DNA of 64,000 nt. Source: Salidesulfovibrio onnuriiensis. GTDB taxonomy: Bacteria; Desulfobacterota; Desulfovibrionia; Desulfovibrionales; Desulfovibrionaceae. The stretch's first letter is position 1. Each line of letters begins with the position of its first letter. The position numbers were made by a program, and so were the translations under genes. A model generated the notes under the pieces. The model was given only the letters and a program-made list of their open reading frames with translations, searched no databases and was not told where the DNA came from. The DNA lies in the NCBI RefSeq assembly GCF_008001235.1, contig NZ_CP040751.1, forward strand, positions 2,091,001 through 2,155,000, read 5' to 3'. Positions 15,911 to 24,771 of the stretch are shown here, piece by piece.

Positions 15911-17242
15911 TTAACACCCACAATCGCCATCTTTTTTTCGTTCGTCCATGGGAATATACGGACGGCGGCGTTCGCCCAGGTAGATCTGGCGCGGGCGGTG
16001 GATCTTTTCAACGCCGCTGCGCCAGGCCTCGTACCAGTGGGCGATCCAGCCGGGCATGCGGCCGATGGCGAACATGACCGGGAACATGGCCACCGGGATG
16101 TTCAAGGCGCGCAGGATGATGCCCGAGTAGAAGTCCACGTTGGGGTAGAGCTTGCGCGAGGTGAAGTATTCGTCGGCCATGGCGGTTTCCGCAAGTTCCA
16201 GTGCGATCTCCAGCAGTTCGTCCTGGGTTCCCTTGGTTTCCAGCAGGTCGTAGGCAGCCTTGCGCAGCAGCTTGGCGCGCGGGTCGAAGCTTTTGTAGAC
16301 CCTGTGGCCGAAGCCCATGAGCCGGATTTCCTTGCGCTTGGCGCGTTCTATGTAGCTTTTCACGTCGCCGCCGCCCGAGCGGATGTCTTCCAGCATGTTG
16401 AGCACCGCCGAGTTGGCCCCGCCGTGCAGGCGGCCCCACAGGGCGCAGATGCCCGCCGAAACTGAAGCGAACAGGTTGGCCTGGGTGGATTGGACCATGC
16501 GTACCGTGGAGCAGGAGCAGTTTTGCTCGTGGTCGGCGTGGAGCATGAAGAACAGGCTGAGGGCCCGGGTTTCCTCCGGCGTCGGCACATACTCGCGGTA
16601 GGGCTCCGAGAACATCATGTGCAGGAAGTTCTGGCAGTAGGTCAGTTCCGGGTTGGGGTACATGAACGGCAGGCCCTGCGACTTGCGGTAGGCCCAGGCC
16701 GCGATTGTGCGCACCTTGCTGATGACCTTGGCCGCGGCGCGGTAGAATTCGTCCTCTGTTTCGATCTCCAGCAGGTCCGGGTGGTAGCAGCCCATGGCGT
16801 TGACCACTGCGGAGAGAATGGCCATGGGGTGCCCGTTGGAGGGGAAGCCCTCGAAGTGGTGGCGCAGGTCCTCGTGCAGCAGTTCGTTGTCCGTGAGCTG
16901 CTGGCGGAATTCCTGGCGTTCCTCGCGGGTGGGCAGCTTGCCGAAGATGAGCAGCCAGGCCGTTTCGATGAAGGAGCCGTTGTGCTCGGCAATGTCTTCT
17001 ATGGGATAGCCCCGGTAGTGGAGCGCGCCTTCCTCGCCGTTGACAAAGGTGATGGCGCTGGCGCAGGAGCCGGTGTTGGCGTAGCCCGGGTCGTAGGTGA
17101 TATGGCCGGTTTCCCTTCGCAGGTTGGTGATGTCGATGGCGTGTTCGTCTTCGGAACCGACGATGACCGGCAATTCAAAGGTGGTGCCGTCCAGGATCAG
17201 GTAGGCGCTTTTGGTGGTCACTTCTTTGTGTTCCTTGAGCAT
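15911..17242 (-). CDS. gltA: Citrate synthase (Si type, GltA)
   Basis: Condenses oxaloacetate and acetyl-CoA to citrate at entry to the TCA pathway. The 443-residue protein is of normal length for the hexameric bacterial type. Catalytic signatures are present: HADHEQN, the LHGGANSAVL segment, GFGHRVYKSFDPRA and the aspartate in NVDFYSG. GAGGAG lies six bases before the ATG. The last residues, KDGDCGC, form a short cysteine tail after the normal fold. Some desulfovibrios use an unrelated Re-citrate synthase; this is the common Si family. It stands alone between a tRNA and a long AT-rich gap. Confidence 0.97.
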   Translation of the reverse strand: MLKEHKEVTTKSAYLILDGTTFELPVIVGSEDEHAIDITNLRRETGHITYDPGYANTGSCASAITFVNGEEGALHYRGYPIEDIAEHNGSFIETAWLLIFGKLPTREERQEFRQQLTDNELLHEDLRHHFEGFPSNGHPMAILSAVVNAMGCYHPDLLEIETEDEFYRAAAKVISKVRTIAAWAYRKSQGLPFMYPNPELTYCQNFLHMMFSEPYREYVPTPEETRALSLFFMLHADHEQNCSCSTVRMVQSTQANLFASVSAGICALWGRLHGGANSAVLNMLEDIRSGGGDVKSYIERAKRKEIRLMGFGHRVYKSFDPRAKLLRKAAYDLLETKGTQDELLEIALELAETAMADEYFTSRKLYPNVDFYSGIILRALNIPVAMFPVMFAIGRMPGWIAHWYEAWRSGVEKIHRPRQIYLGERRRPYIPMDERKKDGDCGC

Positions 17243-17688
17243 GGTTTCTCCTCACGATGGCAATACGGTTGCGGACAAGTGTCCGGCGGGCACACTATAC
17301 GAATAGGTGGTTATGCTGGCCCTTCGAGTTGGGGTGAACCGCAAGTTAATAAATCAACGCCCGGAATCGGGCCTCTCTGCAATGAAGAAAGAGTGTCTGG
17401 GTGTGATGCTGCAGACAGATATAGCAGATGTTCGAAAAAAGTCCAGAGTGAATTATGAATAATGACGATATTGTAAAAATAGTCATTTTGTGGTCTGGAA
17501 TTATTCCGCAGGTGTGATTGTATGTTGCGAAAATGCCATTTGGGAGAGCTGGCAGTGCAATAAATGGTATGAAAAAGGTCTTTAGTGTATATTTTGCAGA
17601 TGGCAAAGCGCAAAAAAGTTGGGTGGTGGTTGCGTTTTTGGGTCGGTTGGTCGTATGAGGGGGGCATGCCGGGGAATACGGAAACATC
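17243..17688. other. AT-rich intergenic region between gltA and an AraC-type regulator
   Basis: The region separates two divergently transcribed genes and must hold both promoters. It is AT-rich from about 17400, with a short inverted repeat (GCCCGGAATCGGGC, near 17355). I found no convincing -35/-10 pair, riboswitch or small gene. Confidence 0.6.
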
Positions 17689-18507
17689 ATGCGTGAGAAT
17701 GTAGTAAAATATAATAAATCAAGTTTTATCGATGGGTTGGAGTTGCTTTCGTGCTCTGATCTCACGTTCTCCATGCCTGCCCATACCCACGATTGCTACG
17801 TGTTTTGGGTCAATGGCGCTGGTGGCGAAAATGTGAATATTGGCGGAAACAGTGCTGTCTTGCAGCCGGACAGCTTCGGCTCTGTGGCTCCGGGGGATGT
17901 TCATTCGAATCATGGTCTCGGTGAACGCCGCCGGTTGCTCAGCTTCTACGTTCCCGAGGAGATTCTTCAGGATGTGGCCCGGCAGATGGGTTGCCGCGGC
18001 GAGTCCCCATCGGCCTTTTGCAGCACGCTGCATACGGACGGGGGCGCGTACCAAACCCTGCAGATTCTGCATGGGGTTCTCTCGCGGGACGCGGAATGTT
18101 CGTACGAATTGTTTCTGCGCGTCTTTTCCATGCTGTTACGGCGGCATGGCGTGTTGCGCCGGGGCGAGGCAAGGAGAGCCCCGGCCCCGGAAAAGGTCCG
18201 CAGGGCCATGGGGCTGATGCGGGAGGATCTTTCCGCACCGCTGGCGCTCGATTCCCTGGCCGGGGAGTGCGGCTGCACCCCCTATCACCTGATCCGGCTC
18301 TTTCGCCGCGAGATAGGCTTCACGCCGCATGCCTGGCTCATGGACGCCCGAGTTTCCCTCGCGCAGCGGCTGCTCCGGGCGGGTGTTGCCCCCTGCGAGG
18401 TCGCTCTTTCCTCCGGTTTCGCGGACCAAAGCCATCTCAATCGCCGGTTCAAGGCCCGCTTCGGAATCACGCCGGGCATGTACCGGCGGCAGGTTTGCGC
18501 CCGCTGA
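17689..18507 (+). CDS. AraC-family transcriptional regulator
   Basis: The 272-residue protein has an AraC-type cupin sensing domain ([15 protein letters not shown], then [12 protein letters not shown]) and a C-terminal pair of helix-turn-helix motifs ([19 protein letters not shown] and the [25 protein letters not shown] region, about 170-270). Such proteins bind a small ligand and usually activate a neighbouring gene. The closest candidates are the downstream csaA or the divergent gltA. Its AT-rich 5' end and weak ribosome site contrast with nearby housekeeping genes. Ligand unknown. Confidence 0.93.
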   Translation: MRENVVKYNKSSFIDGLELLSCSDLTFSMPAHTHDCYVFWVNGAGGENVNIGGNSAVLQPDSFGSVAPGDVHSNHGLGERRRLLSFYVPEEILQDVARQMGCRGESPSAFCSTLHTDGGAYQTLQILHGVLSRDAECSYELFLRVFSMLLRRHGVLRRGEARRAPAPEKVRRAMGLMREDLSAPLALDSLAGECGCTPYHLIRLFRREIGFTPHAWLMDARVSLAQRLLRAGVAPCEVALSSGFADQSHLNRRFKARFGITPGMYRRQVCAR

Positions 18508-18577
18508 AGGTCAATTCCATCCAAGACCGCGTTTGCCTTTCCGGGTAGAGATACGGGACAACAAACAGGAGGATTGG

Positions 18578-18913
18578 ATGAAAACCATTTCATGGCACGA
18601 TTTCGAAGGCGTGGAATTGCGGGTCGGGACGGTCGTCAGGGTGGAGGCGTTCCCTGAGGCCCGCAATCCGGCCTACAAGATATGGATCGATTTTGGCGCG
18701 AAAATCGGCGAGCGCAGGTCCAGCGCACAGGTGACTCATCTATATGATATGGACGGACTGGTGGGCAGACAGGTGGTGGCCGTGGTCAACTTTCCGCCCA
18801 AGCAGATCGGGCCGTTCATGTCCGAGTGTCTTGTCACCGGCTTTCACGGCGACGGCGGGGTGGTGCTGGCCGTGCCCGAGCGTCCTGTGCCCAACGGTGC
18901 AAAGCTCTGCTAG
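18578..18913 (+). CDS. csaA: CsaA-type tRNA-binding-domain protein
   Basis: The 111-residue protein is a stand-alone EMAP/tRNA-binding OB-fold of the CsaA family, described as a homodimeric chaperone or tRNA-binding protein. The family signatures are visible: [45 protein letters not shown] and the C-terminal [18 protein letters not shown]. The start at 18578 follows CAGGAGG at ideal spacing and is preferred to a frame starting 249 bases earlier inside the regulator gene. It follows the AraC regulator by 70 bases on the same strand. Confidence 0.93.
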   Translation: MKTISWHDFEGVELRVGTVVRVEAFPEARNPAYKIWIDFGAKIGERRSSAQVTHLYDMDGLVGRQVVAVVNFPPKQIGPFMSECLVTGFHGDGGVVLAVPERPVPNGAKLC

Positions 18914-18986
18914 GAGATGCCTCCGGCAGTCAAAGGGGGGGGGCTTTGGAATCCCGGTCTGCCTTTGGCGTGTTGTGCAGAATTTA

Positions 18987-19016
18987 AAAGCGGCTCCAGG
19001 TGGAGCCGCTTTTGTT
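18987..19016. terminator. Bidirectional terminator between csaA and the MoeA fusion
   Basis: AAAAGCGGCTCC/GGAGCCGCTTTT with an AGGT loop lies between two convergent genes. Both flanks are A/T-rich, so it can end both transcripts. Confidence 0.85.
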
Positions 19017-20972
19017 TTATCCCAATCCCAGGCCAGGTTCCATTATCTGGCCGGTAAGGTCTGTTTCGTAGCCGCCCAGGGCGTCTATTTTCTCCTTGAT
19101 TCCGTAGCTGGTGATCAGCTCCAGCAGGGTCTGGATGCGCGGGTCGTCCATGTATTCCGAAGGAATGATCAGGTCGTAGCGCTCATGGGCCAGGGGGACG
19201 AAATCCAGGTCCAGGGCCTTGGCCGCCGCATGGATGCCCAGGCCGCAGGAGGCCGCGCCGGTAAGCACGTTTACGGCCACGGCCATGTGCGTGAATTCCT
19301 CCTGGTCGTATCCCTGCACCTCGCGCGGATTGATGCCCGCCGCCTTGAGGTGGTGGTCCAGCAGGATGCGCGTGCCCGCGCCGCGCTGGCGGTTGATGAA
19401 GCGCACGTCCTTGCGGGCCAGGTCTTCCACGCCCTTGATGTTCAGGGGGTTGCCCTTGGCCACCATGAGCCCCTGGTGGCGGATGGCCAGGTTTATGACC
19501 GTCACGTCCAGGCCGCGCAGATATTTCCGGATGAACGGGAAGTTGAAGTCCCCGGTTTCCGGGTCGAACAGGTGGCAGCCCGCAAACAGCGCGGAGCCGG
19601 CCTTGAGCGCATTGAGTCCGCCCATGCTGCCCACATGGCTGGAGACCAGCCGCAGCGGGTTTTCCAGGCCCATGAGTTCGTTGGCCAGCATGTCGATGGT
19701 GTTGTCGTGGCTGCCCACGTGCACCAGCACGCTGTCGAGCTGTTCCTCGGGCACCAGCAGTTCGGCCCGGATGGTTTCGTTCTGCTCGATGCCTTCGCGA
19801 ACCGCAGGAATGGTGCTCACGGCCTGCGCCTTGGTCATGGTGGTCAGCAGGCCCGCGCCGCGCCCCAGGGGGGTGGCCACGATGCGCTGGCCCACGCGCC
19901 CCATGGCCAGGCGCAACACTTCGGCCATGCCCGGACGGGACGGGGTTTTCTTGGTCAGCACCGCGTCCACCACGGTGCGTTTGGCCGGGGGCTTGCGCTC
20001 CATCCAGGAGGCGAGAGGGGCCAGCAGCTCGTCAAAGCAGACCACGGCGCTCACCGGATATCCCGGCGCGCCCACCAGCAGGCGGCCCGGATGCCCCGAG
20101 CGCTCGTCGGTCACGGCCAGGAGCGACGGCTTGCCGGGCATGACCGCGATGCCGTGCACCAGCACCGTGCCGAGCTCCTCGAAGACGGCCTTGGTGAAAT
20201 CCTTGCTCCCGGCGGAGGACCCCGCGCCGATGACCACCATGTGCTGGTCGTTGTCCAGGGCGTTCCTGACGGCCTGGGCGAGCGCTTCCTTGCGGTCGGG
20301 GACCGTGGGCAGGGTGGTCACGTCGATGCCCCATCCCTCGGCCATGCATTTGAAAACCTGGGAGTTGGACTCGATGACCTGTCCGGGTTTCGGAGTGGGG
20401 CGGTCCGTGAAATCCAGCACTTCGTCGCCCGTGGGGATGAATGTCGCCCGGACCTGTCCCCAGACCTTCAGTTCATAAATGCCCGCCGAGAGCAACGCGC
20501 CGATGTCGTAGGCCGACAGGGGCGTGTTCTGGGGAATGAGCAGCTCCGTGGCCACGATGTCCTCGCCGATGCGGCGCACGTGCTGCCAGGGAGCTGCCGG
20601 CGCCTCGACGGACACGGTGTCGTCGTCCTGGCGCACCACGTTTTCTATCATGATCACGGCGTTGCGGTCCTCGGGCAGCGGGTTGCCGGTGTTCACGTCC
20701 TCGAAGTCCGCGCCGCGCCTGAGCGAGAGCGGCCGGTCCTCCCGGGCCGTGAACGTGCTTTCCGCCTTCACTGCAATGCCGTCCATGGCCGCCGAGTGGT
20801 AGGTGGGCGAGGAACAGCGGGCAAAGACCGGCTCCGCCGTGACCCGGCCGCAGGCCTGGTGCGCGGCAATGGTTTCGGCCTGGAGCAGGCTGTCCCGGTC
20901 CAGGGCCGTCATGGCGGCGGCCACTGCCTCCCGGGGCGGGACCATGTTCAGGTAGATGTTGCGTTTGGACAT
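19017..20972 (-). CDS. MoeA-like molybdopterin protein fused to a substrate-binding-like domain
   Basis: The 651-residue protein begins with a MoeA region (about 1-400; VTAEPVFA, MDGIAVKA, PTGDEVLDF, GAGSSAGSKDF, GAPGYPVSAVV), the enzyme inserting molybdenum or tungsten into molybdopterin. The C-terminal about 220 residues form a periplasmic-binding-protein-like domain (GSHDNTIDMLA, RLVSSHVGSMGG, NRQRGAGTRIL) without an export signal, so it is cytoplasmic and may sense molybdate, tungstate or a cofactor precursor (inference). The MoeA glycine motif normally TGGVSxGxxD reads IGAGSSAGSKD. It starts 13 bases after the aminopeptidase stop, probably one operon. Confidence 0.9.
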   Translation of the reverse strand: MSKRNIYLNMVPPREAVAAAMTALDRDSLLQAETIAAHQACGRVTAEPVFARCSSPTYHSAAMDGIAVKAESTFTAREDRPLSLRRGADFEDVNTGNPLPEDRNAVIMIENVVRQDDDTVSVEAPAAPWQHVRRIGEDIVATELLIPQNTPLSAYDIGALLSAGIYELKVWGQVRATFIPTGDEVLDFTDRPTPKPGQVIESNSQVFKCMAEGWGIDVTTLPTVPDRKEALAQAVRNALDNDQHMVVIGAGSSAGSKDFTKAVFEELGTVLVHGIAVMPGKPSLLAVTDERSGHPGRLLVGAPGYPVSAVVCFDELLAPLASWMERKPPAKRTVVDAVLTKKTPSRPGMAEVLRLAMGRVGQRIVATPLGRGAGLLTTMTKAQAVSTIPAVREGIEQNETIRAELLVPEEQLDSVLVHVGSHDNTIDMLANELMGLENPLRLVSSHVGSMGGLNALKAGSALFAGCHLFDPETGDFNFPFIRKYLRGLDVTVINLAIRHQGLMVAKGNPLNIKGVEDLARKDVRFINRQRGAGTRILLDHHLKAAGINPREVQGYDQEEFTHMAVAVNVLTGAASCGLGIHAAAKALDLDFVPLAHERYDLIIPSEYMDDPRIQTLLELITSYGIKEKIDALGGYETDLTGQIMEPGLGLG

Positions 20973-20985
20973 GATCGGTCCCCGG

Positions 20986-22185
20986 CTAGATTTGGAATTC
21001 GCCGTCCCTGTAGATGACGAGGTCGGTTCCGTCCTTGAGGCGAGCGGTTACGGTCTTGGGCTCGGTGTTGACCAGGTCCCAGTGCAGGGCCGAATCGTTG
21101 AAGCCCAGCGTTTCCTTCTTGTCCTTGTCCAGGGAAGTCTGGTCGCCCGCATAGGTGTCGGCATAGGAAGCTCCCACGGCCACGTGGCAGTTGCCGTGTT
21201 CGCCGCCGAAGTTCTCGTCGAACAGGGTGTTGGCCATGAACTTGTCGATGCGCGAGAATCGGCGGTCCGTGAGCGAGAATTCGCCCAGGCGTGCGGCTCC
21301 CTCGTCCATTGCCAGCTGCTTGGCGACGAATTCCCCGCCTTCCCTGGCCTCGGACTTGACCGCGACCCCGTTTTTGAATTCCAGGCGCACGCCTTCCACG
21401 TAGTTTCCGGAGCGGAACGAGGGCTGGTCCGCATAGTAGACGCCCTCGGTGCCCCGCCAGTCCGGTGAAAGGAAGATCTCGAAACTGGGGATGTTGTGGC
21501 CGGAAACGCCGAGCCAGCGGCGGTCCTTGCCGGGATCGACCTTGAGGTCCGTGTGCTCGCTGGTCAGGTGCAGGTACTCGATGTCCAGCCCGTTGAGCCA
21601 GGTTTTGACCTTCTCGGCCTCGTTGAAAATGCTTTTCCAGTGCTCGTAGGGCTGGTCCTCGTCCAGGAAGCAGGCCTTGACCAGCTGGTCCCTGAATTCA
21701 TCCATGGTCAGGTTGGCGGCGTCCGCATAGGCCTTGGTGGGGTAGACGCACAGGGTCCAGCCGAACTCTCCCGCGATCTCGCGTTTTTCCATGATGTCGC
21801 GCAGGGGCTTGCGGGCCACGGCGGTCTTGCCGATCTTCGCCGGGTCGATGTCCTTGAGATGGGTCAGGGAAGAGGGCGCAATGAGCCGGATGAGCCCGTT
21901 GAGATTTTCCGTGAGCTCTTTTTCGCCCGGGGCCAGCGCGGTGATCTGGGCGTCGTTGCCCTTGCCGTAGAAGTCCACTTCCATACTCGTGGTCTGGGCA
22001 AGGCGCATGACCGGGTTGAGCCCCTTTTCCATGAGCAGGGCAAAGATGGATTCGGCCAGGGGCAGGGCTTCCAGGTCGTAGCTGACCAGAACCCAGTCGC
22101 CCGCCGCGAACGGCTTGGTACGCGCGGTTTCCAGGCCCCACCACATGGTCTGGGCGTATTTATCCAGTTCCTGTTTGCTGAACAT
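20986..22185 (-). CDS. M29-family metalloaminopeptidase
   Basis: The 399-residue protein fits the M29 thermophilic-aminopeptidase family, cytoplasmic di-metal exopeptidases releasing N-terminal amino acids. Likely metal-binding signatures appear in order: TEGVYYADQPS, the glutamate in LGEFSL, the histidine in HGNCHVAVG, the tyrosine in SYADTY, and HWDLV. The start at 22185 has AGGAT at good spacing; a frame beginning 129 bases earlier encodes a cysteine- and arginine-rich stretch unlike the family. Co-transcription with the MoeA fusion is likely, but the functional link is unclear. Confidence 0.9.
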   Translation of the reverse strand: MFSKQELDKYAQTMWWGLETARTKPFAAGDWVLVSYDLEALPLAESIFALLMEKGLNPVMRLAQTTSMEVDFYGKGNDAQITALAPGEKELTENLNGLIRLIAPSSLTHLKDIDPAKIGKTAVARKPLRDIMEKREIAGEFGWTLCVYPTKAYADAANLTMDEFRDQLVKACFLDEDQPYEHWKSIFNEAEKVKTWLNGLDIEYLHLTSEHTDLKVDPGKDRRWLGVSGHNIPSFEIFLSPDWRGTEGVYYADQPSFRSGNYVEGVRLEFKNGVAVKSEAREGGEFVAKQLAMDEGAARLGEFSLTDRRFSRIDKFMANTLFDENFGGEHGNCHVAVGASYADTYAGDQTSLDKDKKETLGFNDSALHWDLVNTEPKTVTARLKDGTDLVIYRDGEFQI

Positions 22186-22317
22186 AGTGTATATCCTGTC
22201 TTTTTTCTGGTTGAAGACTGCGTGAAAAAAGTAATGTAGTCGACTCGGGGCGCAAGTACAACCGCATTGCACCCGGCGAGAATATGGCTCCTTTCGGTTG
22301 AACTTGAAACTCACGCC

Positions 22318-22344
22318 TTGACACGTTGTTTACCTGGATATATT
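22318..22344 (+). promoter_or_regulatory. Possible sigma70 promoter for the ferredoxin
   Basis: TTGACA is followed after 15 bases by TATATT, and a shifted -10 (TATTGG) would give 17. It lies about 140 bases upstream of the ferredoxin start. The short spacer makes this tentative. Confidence 0.3.
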
Positions 22345-22481
22345 GGCAATCGGAGCCCGGCGGAGAAGCTTGGGCGAGGAACTGTTTGTAGTTGCGCTGC
22401 ACGGTCCAGAGTGCTAAATGATGGCCGAGCAGTTGACCGGCTCTGACGGGCCGGTGGAAATAATCAAATCTGGAGGAAACA

Positions 22482-22670
22482 ATGGGCTACAGAATTAACC
22501 TGGATGTCGACAAGTGCACCGGCGACGGCGAATGTGTGGACGTTTGTCCGGTCGAAGTTTACGAACTGCAGGACGGTAAGGCCGTTGTCGTGAACGAGGA
22601 AGAATGTCTCGGTTGCGAATCCTGCGTTGAAGTTTGTGAGCAGGACGCCATCACGATCGAAGAAGATTAA
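22482..22670 (+). CDS. Seven-cysteine ferredoxin (D. africanus ferredoxin III type)
   Basis: This 62-residue two-cluster ferredoxin carries low-potential electrons in the cytoplasm. Cluster motif one is C12-x-x-D15-x-x-C18-x3-C22-P, with aspartate in place of the second cysteine. Motif two is C42-x2-C45-x2-C48-x3-C52. Only seven cysteines are present. This pattern is that of D. africanus ferredoxin III, where the aspartate lets a [3Fe-4S] cluster take up a metal to become [4Fe-4S]. A strong GGAGG precedes the ATG, and two terminators follow, so it is expressed as a single gene. Confidence 0.96.
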   Translation: MGYRINLDVDKCTGDGECVDVCPVEVYELQDGKAVVVNEEECLGCESCVEVCEQDAITIEED

Positions 22671-22684
22671 TTCGATTCTGCATG

Positions 22685-22723
22685 CGTGTACGGGAGCGGG
22701 CAATCGCTTCCGTGCACGTTTTT
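22685..22723 (+). terminator. Ferredoxin terminator (first)
   Basis: An imperfect stem CGTGTACGGGAGCG/CGCTTCCGTGCACG is followed by five T residues, 14 bases after the stop codon. Confidence 0.75.
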
Positions 22724-22764
22724 CATCTCCCCATCGACCGTGCGTGCGGCACAGGCCGTCTTGT

Positions 22765-22788
22765 CCGCCCCCTTGGGCGGTTTTTTTT
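22765..22788 (+). terminator. Ferredoxin terminator (second)
   Basis: CCGCCC/GGGCGG with a CCTT loop is followed by eight T residues. Together with the preceding hairpin it forms a tandem terminator, common after very highly expressed genes. Confidence 0.85.
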
Positions 22789-22922
22789 AGTTTAAGTGTT
22801 CCTCTCTTTGATCATGAATGGCTTTTTCATGGTTGACGCAGGGGCAGGAAGACTTAACTAGAGTGTCACCAGACAGGCCCGCCCACGGCAGCCAGGCGGA
22901 GGCGGAGGCAAGGAGTTAAGGA

Positions 22923-23753
22923 ATGGCATTGGATTTCAGCAAGTATTTCGATCGATATGAAGAGCTGGTCGCCGAGGTGGATAATTTGTTTGTCCGGTTC
23001 GAAAAGGATTTTCCCGACCAGGTAAAATGTGAAAAGGGCTGTTGCGACTGTTGTTATGCGCTCTTCGACCTTTCTCTGGTGGAAGCGCTGTATATCAATC
23101 ATCATTTTCGCGAACAGTTCAGCGGCAGGGACAAGAACGCCGTCATGGAGGCCGCCGACCAGGCCGACCGGCAGATATTCAAGCTCAAGCGCAAGCTGTT
23201 TAAGGCCAGCAAGGAAGGCAAGGGCGCCCATGAGATCATGAGCGAAGTGGCCCGCGCCCGGGTGCGTTGTCCCATGCTGGGCGAGGGAGACTTGTGCCGC
23301 ATGTACGACAGGCGTCCGCTCACCTGCCGTCTCTACGGCGTGCCCACGGCCATTGCCGGAAAGGGGCACACCTGCGCCAAGTCCGGGTTCGTGGCCGGGG
23401 AAAAGTATCCCACCGTGAGCATGGATGCGCTGCATGACCGTTTGCTGGCCATCAGCCAGGAACTGGCCGACGACATCCAGTCCCGGTACAAGCAGCTTGG
23501 CGATGTGCTCATGCCGCTGTCCACCGCCGTGCTCAATATCTTCAACGATGAATATCTGGGTATCCGTGACGCCGAGCCCAAGGAACAAGCCGCGAAACCG
23601 GCCGCACCCAAGCCCGTGGAACCCAAGGCTCCGGAGGCCGCTCCCGTGTCCGAGGCCTGCGCTTCCTGTACCGAGGACAAGTCCAAGTGCCAGACCTGCG
23701 CGGAAAAATCCTTTTCCATCGTGCTGGGCGGACCGGACAAAGACGGAGAATAG
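22923..23753 (+). CDS. YkgJ-family cysteine-cluster protein (putative Zn/Fe chelation)
   Basis: The 276-residue protein carries the YkgJ-type cysteine cluster: CEKGCCDCC near residue 40, CPML...CRMYDRRPLTCRLYG around 120-140, and a later cysteine (HTCAKSGF). The family is predicted to bind zinc or an iron-sulfur cluster; its reaction is not established. A proline/alanine linker (about 220-245) leads to a second small cysteine cluster (CASCTEDKSKCQTC) that may bind another metal. It begins a run of four closely spaced plus-strand genes. Confidence 0.85.
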   Translation: MALDFSKYFDRYEELVAEVDNLFVRFEKDFPDQVKCEKGCCDCCYALFDLSLVEALYINHHFREQFSGRDKNAVMEAADQADRQIFKLKRKLFKASKEGKGAHEIMSEVARARVRCPMLGEGDLCRMYDRRPLTCRLYGVPTAIAGKGHTCAKSGFVAGEKYPTVSMDALHDRLLAISQELADDIQSRYKQLGDVLMPLSTAVLNIFNDEYLGIRDAEPKEQAAKPAAPKPVEPKAPEAAPVSEACASCTEDKSKCQTCAEKSFSIVLGGPDKDGE

Positions 23754-23756
23754 CCC

Positions 23757-24110
23757 ATGGATAGTAAAAATCCTTCCCAGGAAGACTTCGAGGCCCAAAA
23801 GAAAGTCATCTATGAAAAGATGTCCGCCCGCAGACGCAAGTTTGTGGACCGCATGGGCTACGAGAATTGGGACCCGTTCGCCAAGCCGTTCGATCCCATC
23901 GATATCCGCACCGACGCCACCGGGCATACCGCGCATCAGCTGACGCACCTGTTCATGGCATCCATGGAAAAGCAGCCCAATCAGGAATATCTGGACGCCA
24001 TCAACGAGTTCAACGTCATGCTGGTCATGAACTTTGAAAAGGTGCGCCCCCTGTACGACTATTGCCTTTGGTACGAAAAATACTGCAAGTCCAAAGGAAT
24101 AACCCCTTAG
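23757..24110 (+). CDS. Conserved-looking protein of unknown function
   Basis: The 117-residue soluble protein is not recognised. It is charged, has no signal peptide, membrane segment or cysteine cluster in its first 90 residues, and has aromatic-rich stretches (MGYENWDPFAKPFDP, YDYCLWYEKYC). The start is three bases after the YkgJ-type stop and a ribosome site lies within the end of that gene, so the two are probably translated together. Its conserved appearance and tight packing argue for a real gene. Confidence 0.7.
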   Translation: MDSKNPSQEDFEAQKKVIYEKMSARRRKFVDRMGYENWDPFAKPFDPIDIRTDATGHTAHQLTHLFMASMEKQPNQEYLDAINEFNVMLVMNFEKVRPLYDYCLWYEKYCKSKGITP

Positions 24111-24120
24111 AGGATACATC

Positions 24121-24744
24121 ATGGAACAGAAATTCGACAATCTCGACGACTACATTGCCGACCTGAAGTCCAAGCTGGACGCCAACCCCGGCTGCGCAAA
24201 CACCATGTACAACCTGGGTGTGGCGTATCTTTCCAAGCGGGAGTTCATGGAGGCGGAGCGCTATTTCCTGGCCGCCGTGTCCGAGTCCCCGAAGATGGCC
24301 GAAGCCTACGTGCAGCTGGGCGGCATCGCCCTGCAGCGTGATGACCTCACCGGGTGTCTGAATTACAATATCCAGGCCTCCAAGGAACGCCCGTTCTTTG
24401 CCGTTCCCTGGGGCAACATCGGTTTTGCGCAGCTTCAGCTGGGCGAAACGGAAAAGGCCATGCAGTCCCTGAAGCGGGCCCTCAAGTACGACCCCAATTT
24501 CGTTCAGGCGCTTTCCACCCTGGGCAGCTGCTACATTGCAGTGGGCGATTACGAGGAAGCGGAAAAGGCCTTGCTGAAGGTGGTTGACCTGCAGCCGCAT
24601 TTTGGCCCGGCCTGGAATAACCTGGCCATTGTCGCCGCCCACGGAAACGAGTGGAGCAAGGCCGACGAATACGCCAAGAAGGCGCAGGAAAGCCGTTTCG
24701 ACGTTCCCGAGGATCTGCTCAAGGAGATTCGGGAAAACCTGTAG
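24121..24744 (+). CDS. Tetratricopeptide-repeat protein
   Basis: The 207-residue protein is built of about five TPR units (for example TMYNLGVAYLSKREFMEAER and LSTLGSCYIAVGDYEEAEKA), the helical-pair fold used for protein-protein contacts. There is no signal peptide, so it is probably a cytoplasmic adaptor. It follows the unknown 117-residue gene by ten bases and precedes a HEAT-like gene, so all four may serve one complex. Confidence 0.88.
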   Translation: MEQKFDNLDDYIADLKSKLDANPGCANTMYNLGVAYLSKREFMEAERYFLAAVSESPKMAEAYVQLGGIALQRDDLTGCLNYNIQASKERPFFAVPWGNIGFAQLQLGETEKAMQSLKRALKYDPNFVQALSTLGSCYIAVGDYEEAEKALLKVVDLQPHFGPAWNNLAIVAAHGNEWSKADEYAKKAQESRFDVPEDLLKEIRENL

Positions 24745-24771
24745 CGCCGCCAGGCGGTGGAAGGAGTCGCC

